NCBI GenBank assembly: GCA_050013615.1 | Contig: JBEKEX010000018.1 | Coordinates: 1 to 20,927 of the forward strand | Direction: 5' to 3' | From: JBEKEX01 sp050013615 | GTDB taxonomy: Bacteria > Chloroflexota > Anaerolineae > Anaerolineales > Anaerolineaceae | DNA: 20,927 bases | Made by a program: the position numbers and the translations under genes | Notes under the pieces: model-generated | Told to the model about the DNA's origin: nothing | The model's database searches: none | What the model saw: only the letters and a program-made list of their open reading frames with translations | In this document: positions 7,736 to 15,775 of the stretch, piece after piece | Numbering within the stretch: position 1 is the first letter of the stretch | Layout of the letters: each line of letters begins with the position of its first letter

Positions 7736-8527
7736 ATGACAAGCAGTTCCATCGGCATGGGCGAACAAGATCGCCTCGAACGTGAAAAATTTGAAAATGA
7801 ACTGAAGCGCATCCTGGATGCCAGCAATACAGCCGGCATTATCATGCGTGTGATCGGGTCTTTGGCATTCCAAAAACACTGCCAGAAATATGGCTATCTT
7901 CAGGCCGCCATGGGCCGTGCATATACGGATATTGATTTTGCCGCTTATCACCGCCAGAGCAAGGAAATCCAGGCGATGATGGCGGGGTTGGGCTACCACG
8001 AAAATCGTGAGGTGTTTATCGTATCGGAAGGGAATCGCGCCATTTTTGAAAGGCCCGAGGCCGGCCTGCATATCGATATATTTTATGAGAAACTTGACTT
8101 CTGCCACGCCATCTATTGGAAGGGCAGGTTGGAAGTGGATCATCCGAGCATCCCGCTGGCCGAGATGCTGCTCGAGAAAATGCAAATCGTTCAGATCAAT
8201 GAAAAGGATATCATTGATACCATCATGTTGTTGCTCGAACATCCCCTGGGCGATGAAGACCATGAAACCATCAACATCAAGAAAATTGCTGAACTTTGCA
8301 GCCTGGATTGGGGTTTATGGCGCACCACTACCATGAACCTGGACAAGGTGCGTCAATTGGCGCAGGGCTATGAACAGCTATCTAATGAGGAAAAAGGAAC
8401 CATTGATTCGCAAGTCACAGCCGCGCTTAATCGGATCGAGCAGGAGCCCAAACCGCTCGCATGGCGTTTGCGTGCCCGGGTGGGGGACCGCGTGAAATGG
8501 TATAAAGATGTGGATGATGTTCAATGA
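7736..8527 (+). CDS. Nucleotidyltransferase-fold protein of unknown role
   Basis: A 263-residue protein with the core of the polymerase-beta-like nucleotidyltransferase fold. It shows VIGSLAF with G41-S42, then TDIDFA with D65 and D67, and HIDIFY with D114 as the third likely metal-binding acidic residue. The rest (about 130–263) is a mostly helical, charged region I cannot name. The family moves nucleotides onto proteins, RNA or small molecules, and no target can be read here. The start is supported by AGGAG 7 nt upstream. It is the first gene after the plus-strand promoter and ends 16 nt before the CBS gene, so the two are likely co-transcribed. A link to the amine genes is by position only. 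It lacks an obvious antitoxin-like partner, so I do not call it a toxin. Confidence 0.72.
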   Translation: MTSSSIGMGEQDRLEREKFENELKRILDASNTAGIIMRVIGSLAFQKHCQKYGYLQAAMGRAYTDIDFAAYHRQSKEIQAMMAGLGYHENREVFIVSEGNRAIFERPEAGLHIDIFYEKLDFCHAIYWKGRLEVDHPSIPLAEMLLEKMQIVQINEKDIIDTIMLLLEHPLGDEDHETINIKKIAELCSLDWGLWRTTTMNLDKVRQLAQGYEQLSNEEKGTIDSQVTAALNRIEQEPKPLAWRLRARVGDRVKWYKDVDDVQ

Positions 8528-8543
8528 AATATAGGAGGCAGTC

Positions 8544-9350
8544 ATGAAAACCGTGCGCGACCTGATGCATCCGGGGCTGCTCACCTGCCGCCCGGACGCC
8601 ACCCTTGGCCAGGTGTCCGTCATGCTTACCCAACACCATGTTCATGCCCTGATCGTTGCAGACCAGGGTGGCCGTCCTATCGGCATTATCTCCGATTATG
8701 ACCTGCTTGCCGGTGAGTGGCTTTCGGCTGATTCTCAAAGTCTGACCACCATGCGCCATTTGACCGCCGGGGAATTAATGTCCTCCCCGATCGATACTGT
8801 CGAAGCAAGTTTATCGCTGGGAGCGGCTGCCCAACAATTGATCGAGAAGGATATCAACCGTCTGCTCGTCACCGATCAAGGTTCCCCGGTCGGGGTAATT
8901 TCGATCTCCGATTTTGTTGCCAGTATAGCCGGAGAAGAAAAACCATTGCGTTCCACCGTCGCGGATGTGATGTCCGATGTCATCCTGGTCTGCCGGGAGA
9001 AAACTCCATTGCTTTCTGCGGCACGCACCATGACCCAGGCCGGCTGGCGATCGGTGCTGGTGGTGGATGCCAAGGGTACACCGGAAGGTGTCGTCAGCGG
9101 TAAGGACTTGCTGCCCTGTGTCCAGGATGGCGTCGACGAAAAATTGACCGTTCGTGACATTATGCACCCGCTTCTCACCATTGATATGCACGCACAATTG
9201 CGTGAGGCCGCTGATTTGATGATTCAAAAGCATTACCACCGTCTGGTGGTCGTCGATAAGGCAGCTCCCCTAGCTTTCCCACTGGGCATTATTTCCTCGT
9301 TCGATATCGTTGCCGAGATGGCTAGGCCCAGATCGACCTGGCAAAAGTAA
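8544..9350 (+). CDS. Four-CBS-domain protein
   Basis: A 268-residue protein made almost only of four CBS repeats, at about 5–57, 74–128, 136–190 and 202–262. Each opens with a V-x-D/E-x-M type motif (VRDLMHP, AGELMSS, VADVMSD, VRDIMHP) and ends with the G-(I/V)-(I/V)-S block. CBS pairs bind adenine nucleotides such as AMP, ATP or S-adenosylmethionine and act as sensors. No catalytic or membrane domain is attached, so it would act on a partner. The SD is strong (AGGAGG, 6 nt before ATG). It sits between the nucleotidyltransferase gene and the choline-kinase-like gene. It could report energy or SAM status to the pathway, but that is inference. Confidence 0.93.
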   Translation: MKTVRDLMHPGLLTCRPDATLGQVSVMLTQHHVHALIVADQGGRPIGIISDYDLLAGEWLSADSQSLTTMRHLTAGELMSSPIDTVEASLSLGAAAQQLIEKDINRLLVTDQGSPVGVISISDFVASIAGEEKPLRSTVADVMSDVILVCREKTPLLSAARTMTQAGWRSVLVVDAKGTPEGVVSGKDLLPCVQDGVDEKLTVRDIMHPLLTIDMHAQLREAADLMIQKHYHRLVVVDKAAPLAFPLGIISSFDIVAEMARPRSTWQK

Positions 9351-9427
9351 GAACCTACCGAAGACCTTGACGATATTGCCATAGGTCTGCTGTCTCATTA
9401 AATTTACATATTCGGAGAATTCTGGTC

Positions 9428-10327
9428 ATGGCTCTTACGCTACAAGAAGCACTTGCCCGTGTTCCTCAATGGACTGGCGCCAGTGATCTGAAGGCAACGC
9501 CGCTGGGGGGTGGCATTACCAATAATAATTTTCGCATAGACATTGGTGGAGAGTCTTTTGTTCTTCGAATCGCCGGGGCAGATACAGAACTCTTGGGGAT
9601 AAACCGGGAGGTTGAATATGCCGCCAACCTGGCTGCTGGCAAATTGGGAATTGCTCCGGAAGTATTTTATTTCATCCGACCGGAAGGTTATCTGGTTACC
9701 CGTTTCATAACCGGGCAACCAATTCAACCCGAGCAGATGAGCAAACCGGAAAATATCCATCGTGTGACGGAGGTCCTGCGAAAGATTCACCATATGCCGG
9801 GAATCCCCGGTACCTTTGATGTTTTTCGTGTTGTTGAAGATTATTCTGCAATTGCCCGCCGTTACGCGGTCAAATTTCCTGAAGATTTTGATCGGCTGAT
9901 CGAAATGATAAAAGCGGCCGGGCAGGCCTTGTACGCCCGGCTTCTCATTCCTTGTCCGTGCCACGACGATTTGCTCAATGCGAATTTCCTTGTCAACAGT
10001 CAACTGTACGTACTTGATTGGGAATACGCCGGGATGGGCGATCCCTATTTTGACCTGGCCAATTTCTCCGACCATCATCAATTAAACGATGAGCAGGATC
10101 GCTGGCTTCTGAAATGTTATTTTGGGGAGGTGACACCGCCCGGCTGGGCGCATTTTAAGATAATGAAAATCATGTCCGATCTGCGTGAGGCAACCTGGGG
10201 GCTTGTGCAGATAGGAATCTCGAAACTTGATTTTGACTTCCGCGGCTACGCCGATAAGTTTTTTGGGCGTGCCAAGGAAAATATCTTAAATCCAAATTGG
10301 AACGAATGGCTCAAGGAGGTAGTTTAA
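9428..10327 (+). CDS. Choline/ethanolamine-kinase-like (APH-fold) phosphotransferase
   Basis: A 299-residue protein of the aminoglycoside/choline kinase fold. The N-lobe has a glycine-rich loop, PLGGGITNNNFRI (about 25–37). The C-lobe has the Brenner-type catalytic block PCHDDLLNAN, giving H179, D181 and N186, and the metal-binding VLDWEYAGMGDPYFDLANF, with D197. DWEYAG and DLANF are typical of choline kinase (LicA-like) members. The likely reaction is ATP-dependent phosphorylation of a hydroxyl group on a small amino alcohol such as choline or a methylated ethanolamine. Its stop codon directly abuts the start of the second FAD–GcvT gene, and its last codons contain that gene's AAGGAGG ribosome binding site, so the two proteins are probably made together. 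This supports an N-methylated amino alcohol as pathway substrate. The substrate is not proven. Confidence 0.85.
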   Translation: MALTLQEALARVPQWTGASDLKATPLGGGITNNNFRIDIGGESFVLRIAGADTELLGINREVEYAANLAAGKLGIAPEVFYFIRPEGYLVTRFITGQPIQPEQMSKPENIHRVTEVLRKIHHMPGIPGTFDVFRVVEDYSAIARRYAVKFPEDFDRLIEMIKAAGQALYARLLIPCPCHDDLLNANFLVNSQLYVLDWEYAGMGDPYFDLANFSDHHQLNDEQDRWLLKCYFGEVTPPGWAHFKIMKIMSDLREATWGLVQIGISKLDFDFRGYADKFFGRAKENILNPNWNEWLKEVV

Positions 10328-12763
10328 ATGTCTGATTTTCCCACACATGCGCAAGTAGTTATCATCGGTGGCGGCGTTGGCGGATGCAGTATCGCGTACC
10401 ATCTGACCCTGATGGGCTGGAAGGATGTCGTCATCCTGGAACGCCATGAGTTGACCAGCGGTTCGACCTGGCACTCTGCCGGGTTGGTTGGCCAGATGCG
10501 TTCGGATGCCAACCTGACCCGCATGATGCATTACAGTACCGATCTTTACCGGAAACTGAAGGACGAAACCGGCCACGATCCAGCCTGGCGTGAGGTTGGT
10601 GGGCTGCGTCTGGCCTCCTCTGCCGAACGCATGGAGGATCTCAAGCGGCTGGTTGGGATGGCGCAATCATTCGGCGTGCCGATGAATCTGGTCTCACCCA
10701 AAGAGGCCATGGATCTCTTCCCGCTCATGAACCCGGAGGGAATTGCCGGCGCCGCCTTTACCCCCAATGATGGCGTTATCGATCCCACCGGTTTGACCAA
10801 TGCCCTCGCGACCGGTGCCAAACAACGCGGTGCGCGTATTTTTACAGACACTAACGTGGAGAAGATCAACCTGAAGAACGGTTCCATCCATGATGTGGTC
10901 ACCGACAAAGGCACGATCGAAACTGAAATTGTGGTGAACGCAGCCGGGCAGTGGGGTGGTGAAGTTGGTAAGATGGTCGGTCTCAACCTGCCAATCGTAC
11001 CAATGGCACACCTTTACATCATCACCAAACCGATCAAAGGTGTTGGGCATGATTTCCCGACTCTGCGCGATCCCGACCTGCTGGTCTACTGGCGCGAGGA
11101 AGTGGGTGGATTGGTTACAGGAGGGTATGAGCGTAAACCCGAGCCGTTCGGATTGAACGGGATCCCGCGCAATTTCAAATACCAGCTCCTGCCGCCCGAT
11201 TGGGAACGTTTTACTCCATTGATGGAAAACTCCATCAAACGCGTTCCGGCGGTGGAAACAGCCGAGGTTGTGCAACTCTTGAACGGACCGGAAGGCTTCA
11301 CGCCCGATGGTGAGTTCCTGCTGGGTCCCACTTCTGTCAAGGGTTTCTGGGTTGCCTGCGCCTTTTGCGCCCACGGATTGGCTGGTGCAGGTGGCATCGG
11401 AAAAACCATAGCGGAATGGATTATCGACGGTCATCCGGAGTGGGAAGTCTGGCGCTTGGATGTCCGCCGGTTCGGTTCGAACTACAACAGCCAGGATTAC
11501 ACGGTTGCGCGTACCATCGAAACTTACACCCAATATTACGACATCCATTACCCCGGTGAAGAGCGCATGTCCCGCCGCGGTCTGCGCCTTTCGCCCACCT
11601 ATCATCGCCTGCAGGATCTGGGCTGCTTCTTTGGGGAGAAGACCGGTTGGGAGCGTCCAAATTGGTTCAAGCCATATGAAGAACTGGCCCGGCACGGGCA
11701 TGAGCCGAAAGGTTGGGCGCACCACAACTGGTCGCGTGCCATCGGCTACGAACACCTGGAGACCCGCTCGAAAGCCGGTTTATTCGATGAGACTTCTTTC
11801 AATAAATTTGAAGTGCGCGGGCCGGGTGCTTTGGAATTTCTGAATAATGTCTGTGCCAATGACATCGACCAACCGGTCGGTACGATCGTTTATACCGAAT
11901 GCCTGAACAAGCGTGGTGGGATCGAGTGTGATTTCACCGTCACGCGCCTGGCTGAACAACGTTTCTTCATCGTGACAGGTACCGCCTTCGGGCAGCACGA
12001 CCTGTCCTGGTTGTCAATTAATATGCCGGAAGATGGATCGGTATCGATCGAGGATGTCAGCTCATCCTATGCCTGCCTGGGCTTGTGGGGGCCTAAAGCC
12101 CGCACGATCTTGGAGAAAGTCACCAAGGCGGATGTGTCGAATGCCGGCTTCCCTTACATGACGGCCCGGCAAATTGTGGTTGGAGACGTACCAGCGCTGG
12201 CATCCCGTGTGACATATGTGGGCGAGTTGGGCTGGGAGTTCTACTGCCCGATGGAATACGGCCTGTGCCTGTGGGACACGCTTTGGGCTGCCGGTCAGCC
12301 CGAGGGTCTTGTCGCAGCTGGTTATAAGGCGATCGACTCCCTGCGGCTGGAAAAAGGGTACCGCTATTGGAGCAGCGAGATCAGCCCGGATTATTCTCCC
12401 CTTGAGGCTGGCCTGGGTTTTGCAGTTAAGCTGAACAAGAAGGATTTCATCGGAAAAGAAGCCATCCTTAAGCAGAAAGAAGCCGGCGTCACCCGCAAGT
12501 TATGCTGCATGACGCTTTCAGACAGCCGGACCATTGCCCTGGGCAAGGAACCGATCCGATCGAAAGATGGCAAGACAATCGGATGGGTGGCCGCGGGCGG
12601 GTACGGTTATTCCGTTGAAAAGAGCATCATATACGCATACCTGCCGGTGGAATATGCCAAGGTTGGCACGGACCTGCAGGTTGAATTCCTTGGGGAGCAA
12701 GTTGGAGCCGTTGTGGCCCAGTCACCTCTATGGGACCCCAAGGGAGAGCGCATTCGGGCATAA
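10328..12763 (+). CDS. FAD dehydrogenase–GcvT fusion (dimethylglycine/sarcosine dehydrogenase-like), copy 2
   Basis: An 811-residue enzyme with the same layout as copy 1. The FAD domain (about 1–385) has G14xG16xxG19, E38 and H49 in GSTWHSAGL, the expected site of covalent FAD. A linker domain follows, then the GcvT-like folate domain and C-terminal barrel (about 440–805; LRLEKGYRYW, CCMTLSD, GGYGYSVEKS). GSTWH is closer to the textbook dimethylglycine/sarcosine dehydrogenase motif than the GESSH of copy 1. It would oxidise an N-methyl amine and hand the carbon to tetrahydrofolate. An AAGGAGG sequence ending 8 nt before the ATG lies within the end of the kinase gene, with zero intergenic bases. 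Having one copy per divergent arm suggests successive demethylation steps or different substrates, which is inference. Confidence 0.93.
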   Translation: MSDFPTHAQVVIIGGGVGGCSIAYHLTLMGWKDVVILERHELTSGSTWHSAGLVGQMRSDANLTRMMHYSTDLYRKLKDETGHDPAWREVGGLRLASSAERMEDLKRLVGMAQSFGVPMNLVSPKEAMDLFPLMNPEGIAGAAFTPNDGVIDPTGLTNALATGAKQRGARIFTDTNVEKINLKNGSIHDVVTDKGTIETEIVVNAAGQWGGEVGKMVGLNLPIVPMAHLYIITKPIKGVGHDFPTLRDPDLLVYWREEVGGLVTGGYERKPEPFGLNGIPRNFKYQLLPPDWERFTPLMENSIKRVPAVETAEVVQLLNGPEGFTPDGEFLLGPTSVKGFWVACAFCAHGLAGAGGIGKTIAEWIIDGHPEWEVWRLDVRRFGSNYNSQDYTVARTIETYTQYYDIHYPGEERMSRRGLRLSPTYHRLQDLGCFFGEKTGWERPNWFKPYEELARHGHEPKGWAHHNWSRAIGYEHLETRSKAGLFDETSFNKFEVRGPGALEFLNNVCANDIDQPVGTIVYTECLNKRGGIECDFTVTRLAEQRFFIVTGTAFGQHDLSWLSINMPEDGSVSIEDVSSSYACLGLWGPKARTILEKVTKADVSNAGFPYMTARQIVVGDVPALASRVTYVGELGWEFYCPMEYGLCLWDTLWAAGQPEGLVAAGYKAIDSLRLEKGYRYWSSEISPDYSPLEAGLGFAVKLNKKDFIGKEAILKQKEAGVTRKLCCMTLSDSRTIALGKEPIRSKDGKTIGWVAAGGYGYSVEKSIIYAYLPVEYAKVGTDLQVEFLGEQVGAVVAQSPLWDPKGERIRA

Positions 12764-12883
12764 TCAGTCCGGACGGTTGTATAATGTCTTTCTACACAGA
12801 AAGCGGTTTTTGCAACTCAAATTGATGGGTGACCGCAAGAATGGACGGATTATGGAATCCGGAAAATTAAGGAGATAAAAACT
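12764..12883 (+). promoter_or_regulatory. Leader before the aldolase gene, with possible internal promoter
   Basis: The 120-bp gap holds a TATAAT at 12780–12785 without a clear −35, and another TTGCAA at 12810–12815 within TTTTTGCAACTCAAATTG. TTGCAA is the hexamer that lies in the divergent control region. AAGGAG precedes the aldolase ATG. This may allow separate expression of the aldolase, aminotransferase and phosphatase genes. The evidence is weak. Confidence 0.25.
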
Positions 12884-13759
12884 ATGTCAATCGTAAACGC
12901 AAAAGAAATCATGATGGTGGCCGCCAAGGAAAAATACGCTGTTGGCGCTTTCAATATTACCGACCTGGTTCAGATGGAAGCGGTGGTCGAAGCGGCGGTT
13001 GCCAAGAAAGCTCCGCTGATCATTCAAACCTCGGTAAAACCGAGCAAGTTCCTGGGCGTAAATGTGCTGGTGGCAATTTACAGAACCATCGCTGAGTCAG
13101 CTCCCATCCCGATCTGTCTGCACCTGGACCATTGCACCGAGGTTGAGCACTGCAAGAAGTGCGCCGATGGAGGCTACACCAATATCATGATCGACGCTTC
13201 CAAGCTTGCTTACGAAGAGAACATCCGCCAGACCAAGGAAGTTGTCGATTACTGCCACAAGGTTGGAAACATCTCGGTGGAAGGGGAACTCGGTACTGTC
13301 AGCGGTGTGGAAGATCAGATCAAGGTCTCCGAAGATGAAACGCAGCTGGCAAATCCCAAACAGTCTGTTGAATTTGTCGAGCGCACCGGTTTGGATATCT
13401 TCGCCCCTGCCATTGGCACTGCCCACGGAGTCTATAAAACTAAGAACCCCAAAGTGGACTTTGAGCGTCTCGGCCAAATCAACCAGATGCTTAATGGTAA
13501 GACCATCAAGACACCCTTGGTGGTGCATGGTGGCACCGGTCTGCCGGAAGACTACATCAAGAAATTGATCGCAATGGGCGGCGCCAAAGTAAACGTATCC
13601 ACCGAACTCAAGCGTACCATGCTCGATGCAGAATACGAATACATCACTGCCCACCGGGAAGAATACGATCCCGGCAAAGTTGACGAGGCAGTCAGGGTTG
13701 CCATCCGCACCGCAGTTGGTCACTGGATCGACATCCTCGGCTGCGCCGGTAAGGCATAA
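12884..13759 (+). CDS. Class II (zinc) fructose-bisphosphate-type aldolase
   Basis: A 291-residue aldolase of the Fba/GatY/KbaY family. Visible active-site blocks are HLDHC with D82 (proton donor) and H83 (zinc ligand), VEGELGTVSG at 132–141, GTAHGVYK with H181, VVHGGTG with H215, and VNVSTEL at 236–242, which helps bind the substrate phosphate. The family cleaves a phosphorylated ketose into dihydroxyacetone phosphate and an aldehyde. In this setting, downstream of amine-demethylating genes and followed by an aminotransferase and a phosphatase, it may act on a pathway-specific phosphorylated intermediate. Family members include tagatose- and deoxygluconate-phosphate aldolases as well as fructose-bisphosphate aldolase. 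AAGGAG lies close upstream of the ATG. The family is firm; the substrate is open. Confidence 0.92.
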   Translation: MSIVNAKEIMMVAAKEKYAVGAFNITDLVQMEAVVEAAVAKKAPLIIQTSVKPSKFLGVNVLVAIYRTIAESAPIPICLHLDHCTEVEHCKKCADGGYTNIMIDASKLAYEENIRQTKEVVDYCHKVGNISVEGELGTVSGVEDQIKVSEDETQLANPKQSVEFVERTGLDIFAPAIGTAHGVYKTKNPKVDFERLGQINQMLNGKTIKTPLVVHGGTGLPEDYIKKLIAMGGAKVNVSTELKRTMLDAEYEYITAHREEYDPGKVDEAVRVAIRTAVGHWIDILGCAGKA

Positions 13760-13848
13760 GTACGATCTGGCAAACGGGGGAAGAGCGAGGAGCAAACCAA
13801 TTGCCCCTTGCTTTTCCTTTGCATCAAATTAATAAAAAGGAGTAAGAC

Positions 13849-14952
13849 ATGAAAAAGGTTGAAGAATATTTTGTTCCCTGGGTAAAAGGCATCCCAATGT
13901 ATATCTCCGGGCATATTGAGCTGGCATGGAAAAAGCCGGAACTCCATCGCATGATGTCCAATGAAAATCCAAATCCGCCTTCCGAAAAAGTGCTGGAAGC
14001 GATTTACAAGTATGCCAAGATGGGCAACCGCTACCCGGACCAGGGCCTGGTGGTGCGCAGCAAGATTGCCGAGATCAATGGGCTGGACGGCCCCGAGAAT
14101 GTAATGCTTGGCAACGGTTCCAGCGAGGTCTATGACAACATTTTCCGCTGTTTCCTGGAGGTTGGAGATGAAGTCATCCAGCATACCCCCTGCTTCGGAA
14201 TTTACAAACTGCGTGGCACCATCCTGGGCGGAAAAATGGTTTCCGTCCCAATGATTTATAAAGATAAGCGCCTTCTGTACGATGCCGATGCAGTTATCAA
14301 AGCGATTACCCCTAAAACCAAGATTATTGTCATTGCCAACCCGAACAACCCGACCGGCAACTTTATGGATGCCAAGGATTTCGTGCGAATCGCTGAGACC
14401 GGCCTGCCCTTCATCGTGGACGAGGCCTATGTGGAATACGCCGGCCTGGGCATGTCACAGGTGGGCTTGATCAAGAAATACAAGAACGTAATCATTACAC
14501 GTACTCTTTCCAAGGCCTACGGCCTGGCCGGTTTGCGCTTTGGCTATGCCCTGGGTGACAAGGAAGTGATCGGTCAAATTTCGGCTGCGCTGTTGCCGTG
14601 GAACGTAGGGACGATCCCGATGTGGGCTGCCCTGGCCGCTTTTGAGGATACCGAAGCCCTGGCGTATCGCGTAAAATTCAACAACAGCGAGGTGGATTAC
14701 ATCACCGAATCGCTCAGCGAGATTCCAGGACTGGTTGTGTTTGCCACAAAAGCCAACTACATATTCTTCGATTGCGGCGCCTTGGGCAAGAAGGGCAAGG
14801 ATATGGTGGCTTTTGCTGAACAGAAAGGCCTGATCTTCCGTCCGGAAGGCGAAAAATATGGCAGCGATGGCTGGTTCCGTATTACCATCGGCACAAAAGA
14901 TGAGAACCGCATGGCGGTCAATGTGGTCCGTGAGTTCTTAACCGGTAAATGA
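13849..14952 (+). CDS. PLP-dependent class I/II aminotransferase, HisC-like
   Basis: A 367-residue fold-type I aminotransferase. It has the glycine-rich cofactor phosphate loop LGNGSSE at about 87–93, NPNNPTG at 164–170, DEAYVEY at 191–197 (D191 binds the pyridine nitrogen), the Schiff-base lysine K222 in SKAYGLAGLRFGY, and R230 nearby. The nearest named relatives are histidinol-phosphate aminotransferases, which bind phosphorylated amino alcohols. That fits a cluster rich in phosphorylated intermediates, but no other histidine genes are present, so a biosynthetic HisC role is unlikely to be the reason for its position. AAGGAG lies 6 nt before the ATG. The gene follows the aldolase by 89 bp and is followed by a terminator-like hairpin. 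The family is confident; the substrate is unknown. Confidence 0.9.
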   Translation: MKKVEEYFVPWVKGIPMYISGHIELAWKKPELHRMMSNENPNPPSEKVLEAIYKYAKMGNRYPDQGLVVRSKIAEINGLDGPENVMLGNGSSEVYDNIFRCFLEVGDEVIQHTPCFGIYKLRGTILGGKMVSVPMIYKDKRLLYDADAVIKAITPKTKIIVIANPNNPTGNFMDAKDFVRIAETGLPFIVDEAYVEYAGLGMSQVGLIKKYKNVIITRTLSKAYGLAGLRFGYALGDKEVIGQISAALLPWNVGTIPMWAALAAFEDTEALAYRVKFNNSEVDYITESLSEIPGLVVFATKANYIFFDCGALGKKGKDMVAFAEQKGLIFRPEGEKYGSDGWFRITIGTKDENRMAVNVVREFLTGK

Positions 14953-14959
14953 CCTGGTT

Positions 14960-14991
14960 GCCCCACCGCCGAATTGAGCGGTGGGGCTTTT
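14960..14991 (+). terminator. Intrinsic-terminator-like hairpin between aminotransferase and HAD genes
   Basis: GCCCCACCGC (14960–14969) pairs perfectly with GCGGTGGGGC (14978–14987) across an 8-nt loop and is followed by TTTT. The T-tract is short, so termination may be partial. The HAD ribosome binding site begins only 9 nt further on. Confidence 0.7.
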
Positions 14992-15010
14992 CCAAATATG
15001 GAGGCTGATC

Positions 15011-15775
15011 ATGGCTAAGATTAAGGCTGTATTCTTTGACCAGGATGGTGTCATCATCGATACCGAGCGGGATGGTCATCGCGTTTCTTTCAATATGACT
15101 TTTAAAGAATTCGGTTTTACCGACGAGTGGAGCGTGGACTATTACCACGAATTGCTCCAGATCGCCGGTGGCAAGGAACGCATGAAGCATCACCTGGAAA
15201 CCCGCGGCTTCAGCAAGCCTGTACCTCCTGAGAAGTTGGATGATCTCATCAAGGAGATGCACAAACGCAAGACGGCCATTTTCGTCGAGTTGATTGAGAC
15301 CGGAAAACTGCCACTGCGTCCAGGCATTCACCGCTTCATGAAGGAGGCCATGCAGGCCGGTTTGAGAATTGGTGTATGCACCACCTCCAATGAGCAAGCC
15401 GCCAAGGCGATCACCGAAAAAATCTTGTCAGACATCAAATTCGATATAGTGCTGGCCGGGGATGTGGTCAGCCATAAGAAACCCGATCCTGAGATCTACA
15501 ACCTGGCTCTCACCAAAACTGGTCTTAAACCGGAAGAAGTTATGGTGGTTGAAGATTCCAGGAACGGCGTGCTGGCAGCAAAAGCCGCTGGGACTCACGT
15601 GATCGTCACGACCAATGGTTACACCGAAAAGGAAGATGTTAGCGGCGGCGATATCATTGTCACCTGCCTGGGCGACCCGGATGGCGAGAAAGGCCATCTG
15701 ACCAAAGGCGGCAAAAGCCTGAACTTCGACGGCGTACTGCATGTCAGGCAGGCAATCGATTATTTTGCCGGATAA
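15011..15775 (+). CDS. HAD-superfamily phosphatase, CbbY/beta-phosphoglucomutase-like
   Basis: A 254-residue HAD hydrolase. Motif I is FFDQDGVIIDTE (nucleophile D10, general acid/base D12), motif II is in VCTTSN, motif III lies in SHKKPDPEIY, and motif IV is VVEDSRNG. A helical cap lies between motifs I and II. The overall form resembles CbbY-type sugar-phosphate phosphatases. I chose the ATG at 15011 because GGAGG (15000–15004) lies 6 nt upstream; an in-frame ATG at 14981 would sit inside the terminator hairpin and has no SD. It would remove phosphate from a small metabolite, possibly the end product of the cluster's phosphorylated branch. The last residues (LNFDGVLHVRQAIDYF) are an extension past the HAD core. 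The family is confident; the substrate is not. Confidence 0.9.
   Translation: MAKIKAVFFDQDGVIIDTERDGHRVSFNMTFKEFGFTDEWSVDYYHELLQIAGGKERMKHHLETRGFSKPVPPEKLDDLIKEMHKRKTAIFVELIETGKLPLRPGIHRFMKEAMQAGLRIGVCTTSNEQAAKAITEKILSDIKFDIVLAGDVVSHKKPDPEIYNLALTKTGLKPEEVMVVEDSRNGVLAAKAAGTHVIVTTNGYTEKEDVSGGDIIVTCLGDPDGEKGHLTKGGKSLNFDGVLHVRQAIDYFAG

Noticed and set aside
7736..8527. Nucleotidyltransferase as the toxin of a toxin–antitoxin pair
   Set aside because: No small antitoxin-like gene is adjacent; the partner is a four-CBS protein and the pair heads a metabolic operon.
10694..11755. Long minus-strand open frame opposite FAD–GcvT copy 2
   Set aside because: It lies wholly antisense to a clear enzyme gene and its translation resembles no family.
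13760..13848. Possible hairpin (GGAGCAA with TTGC…TCC) before the aminotransferase gene
   Set aside because: The pairing is imperfect and has no proper T-tract at its end, so I do not call a terminator or attenuator.
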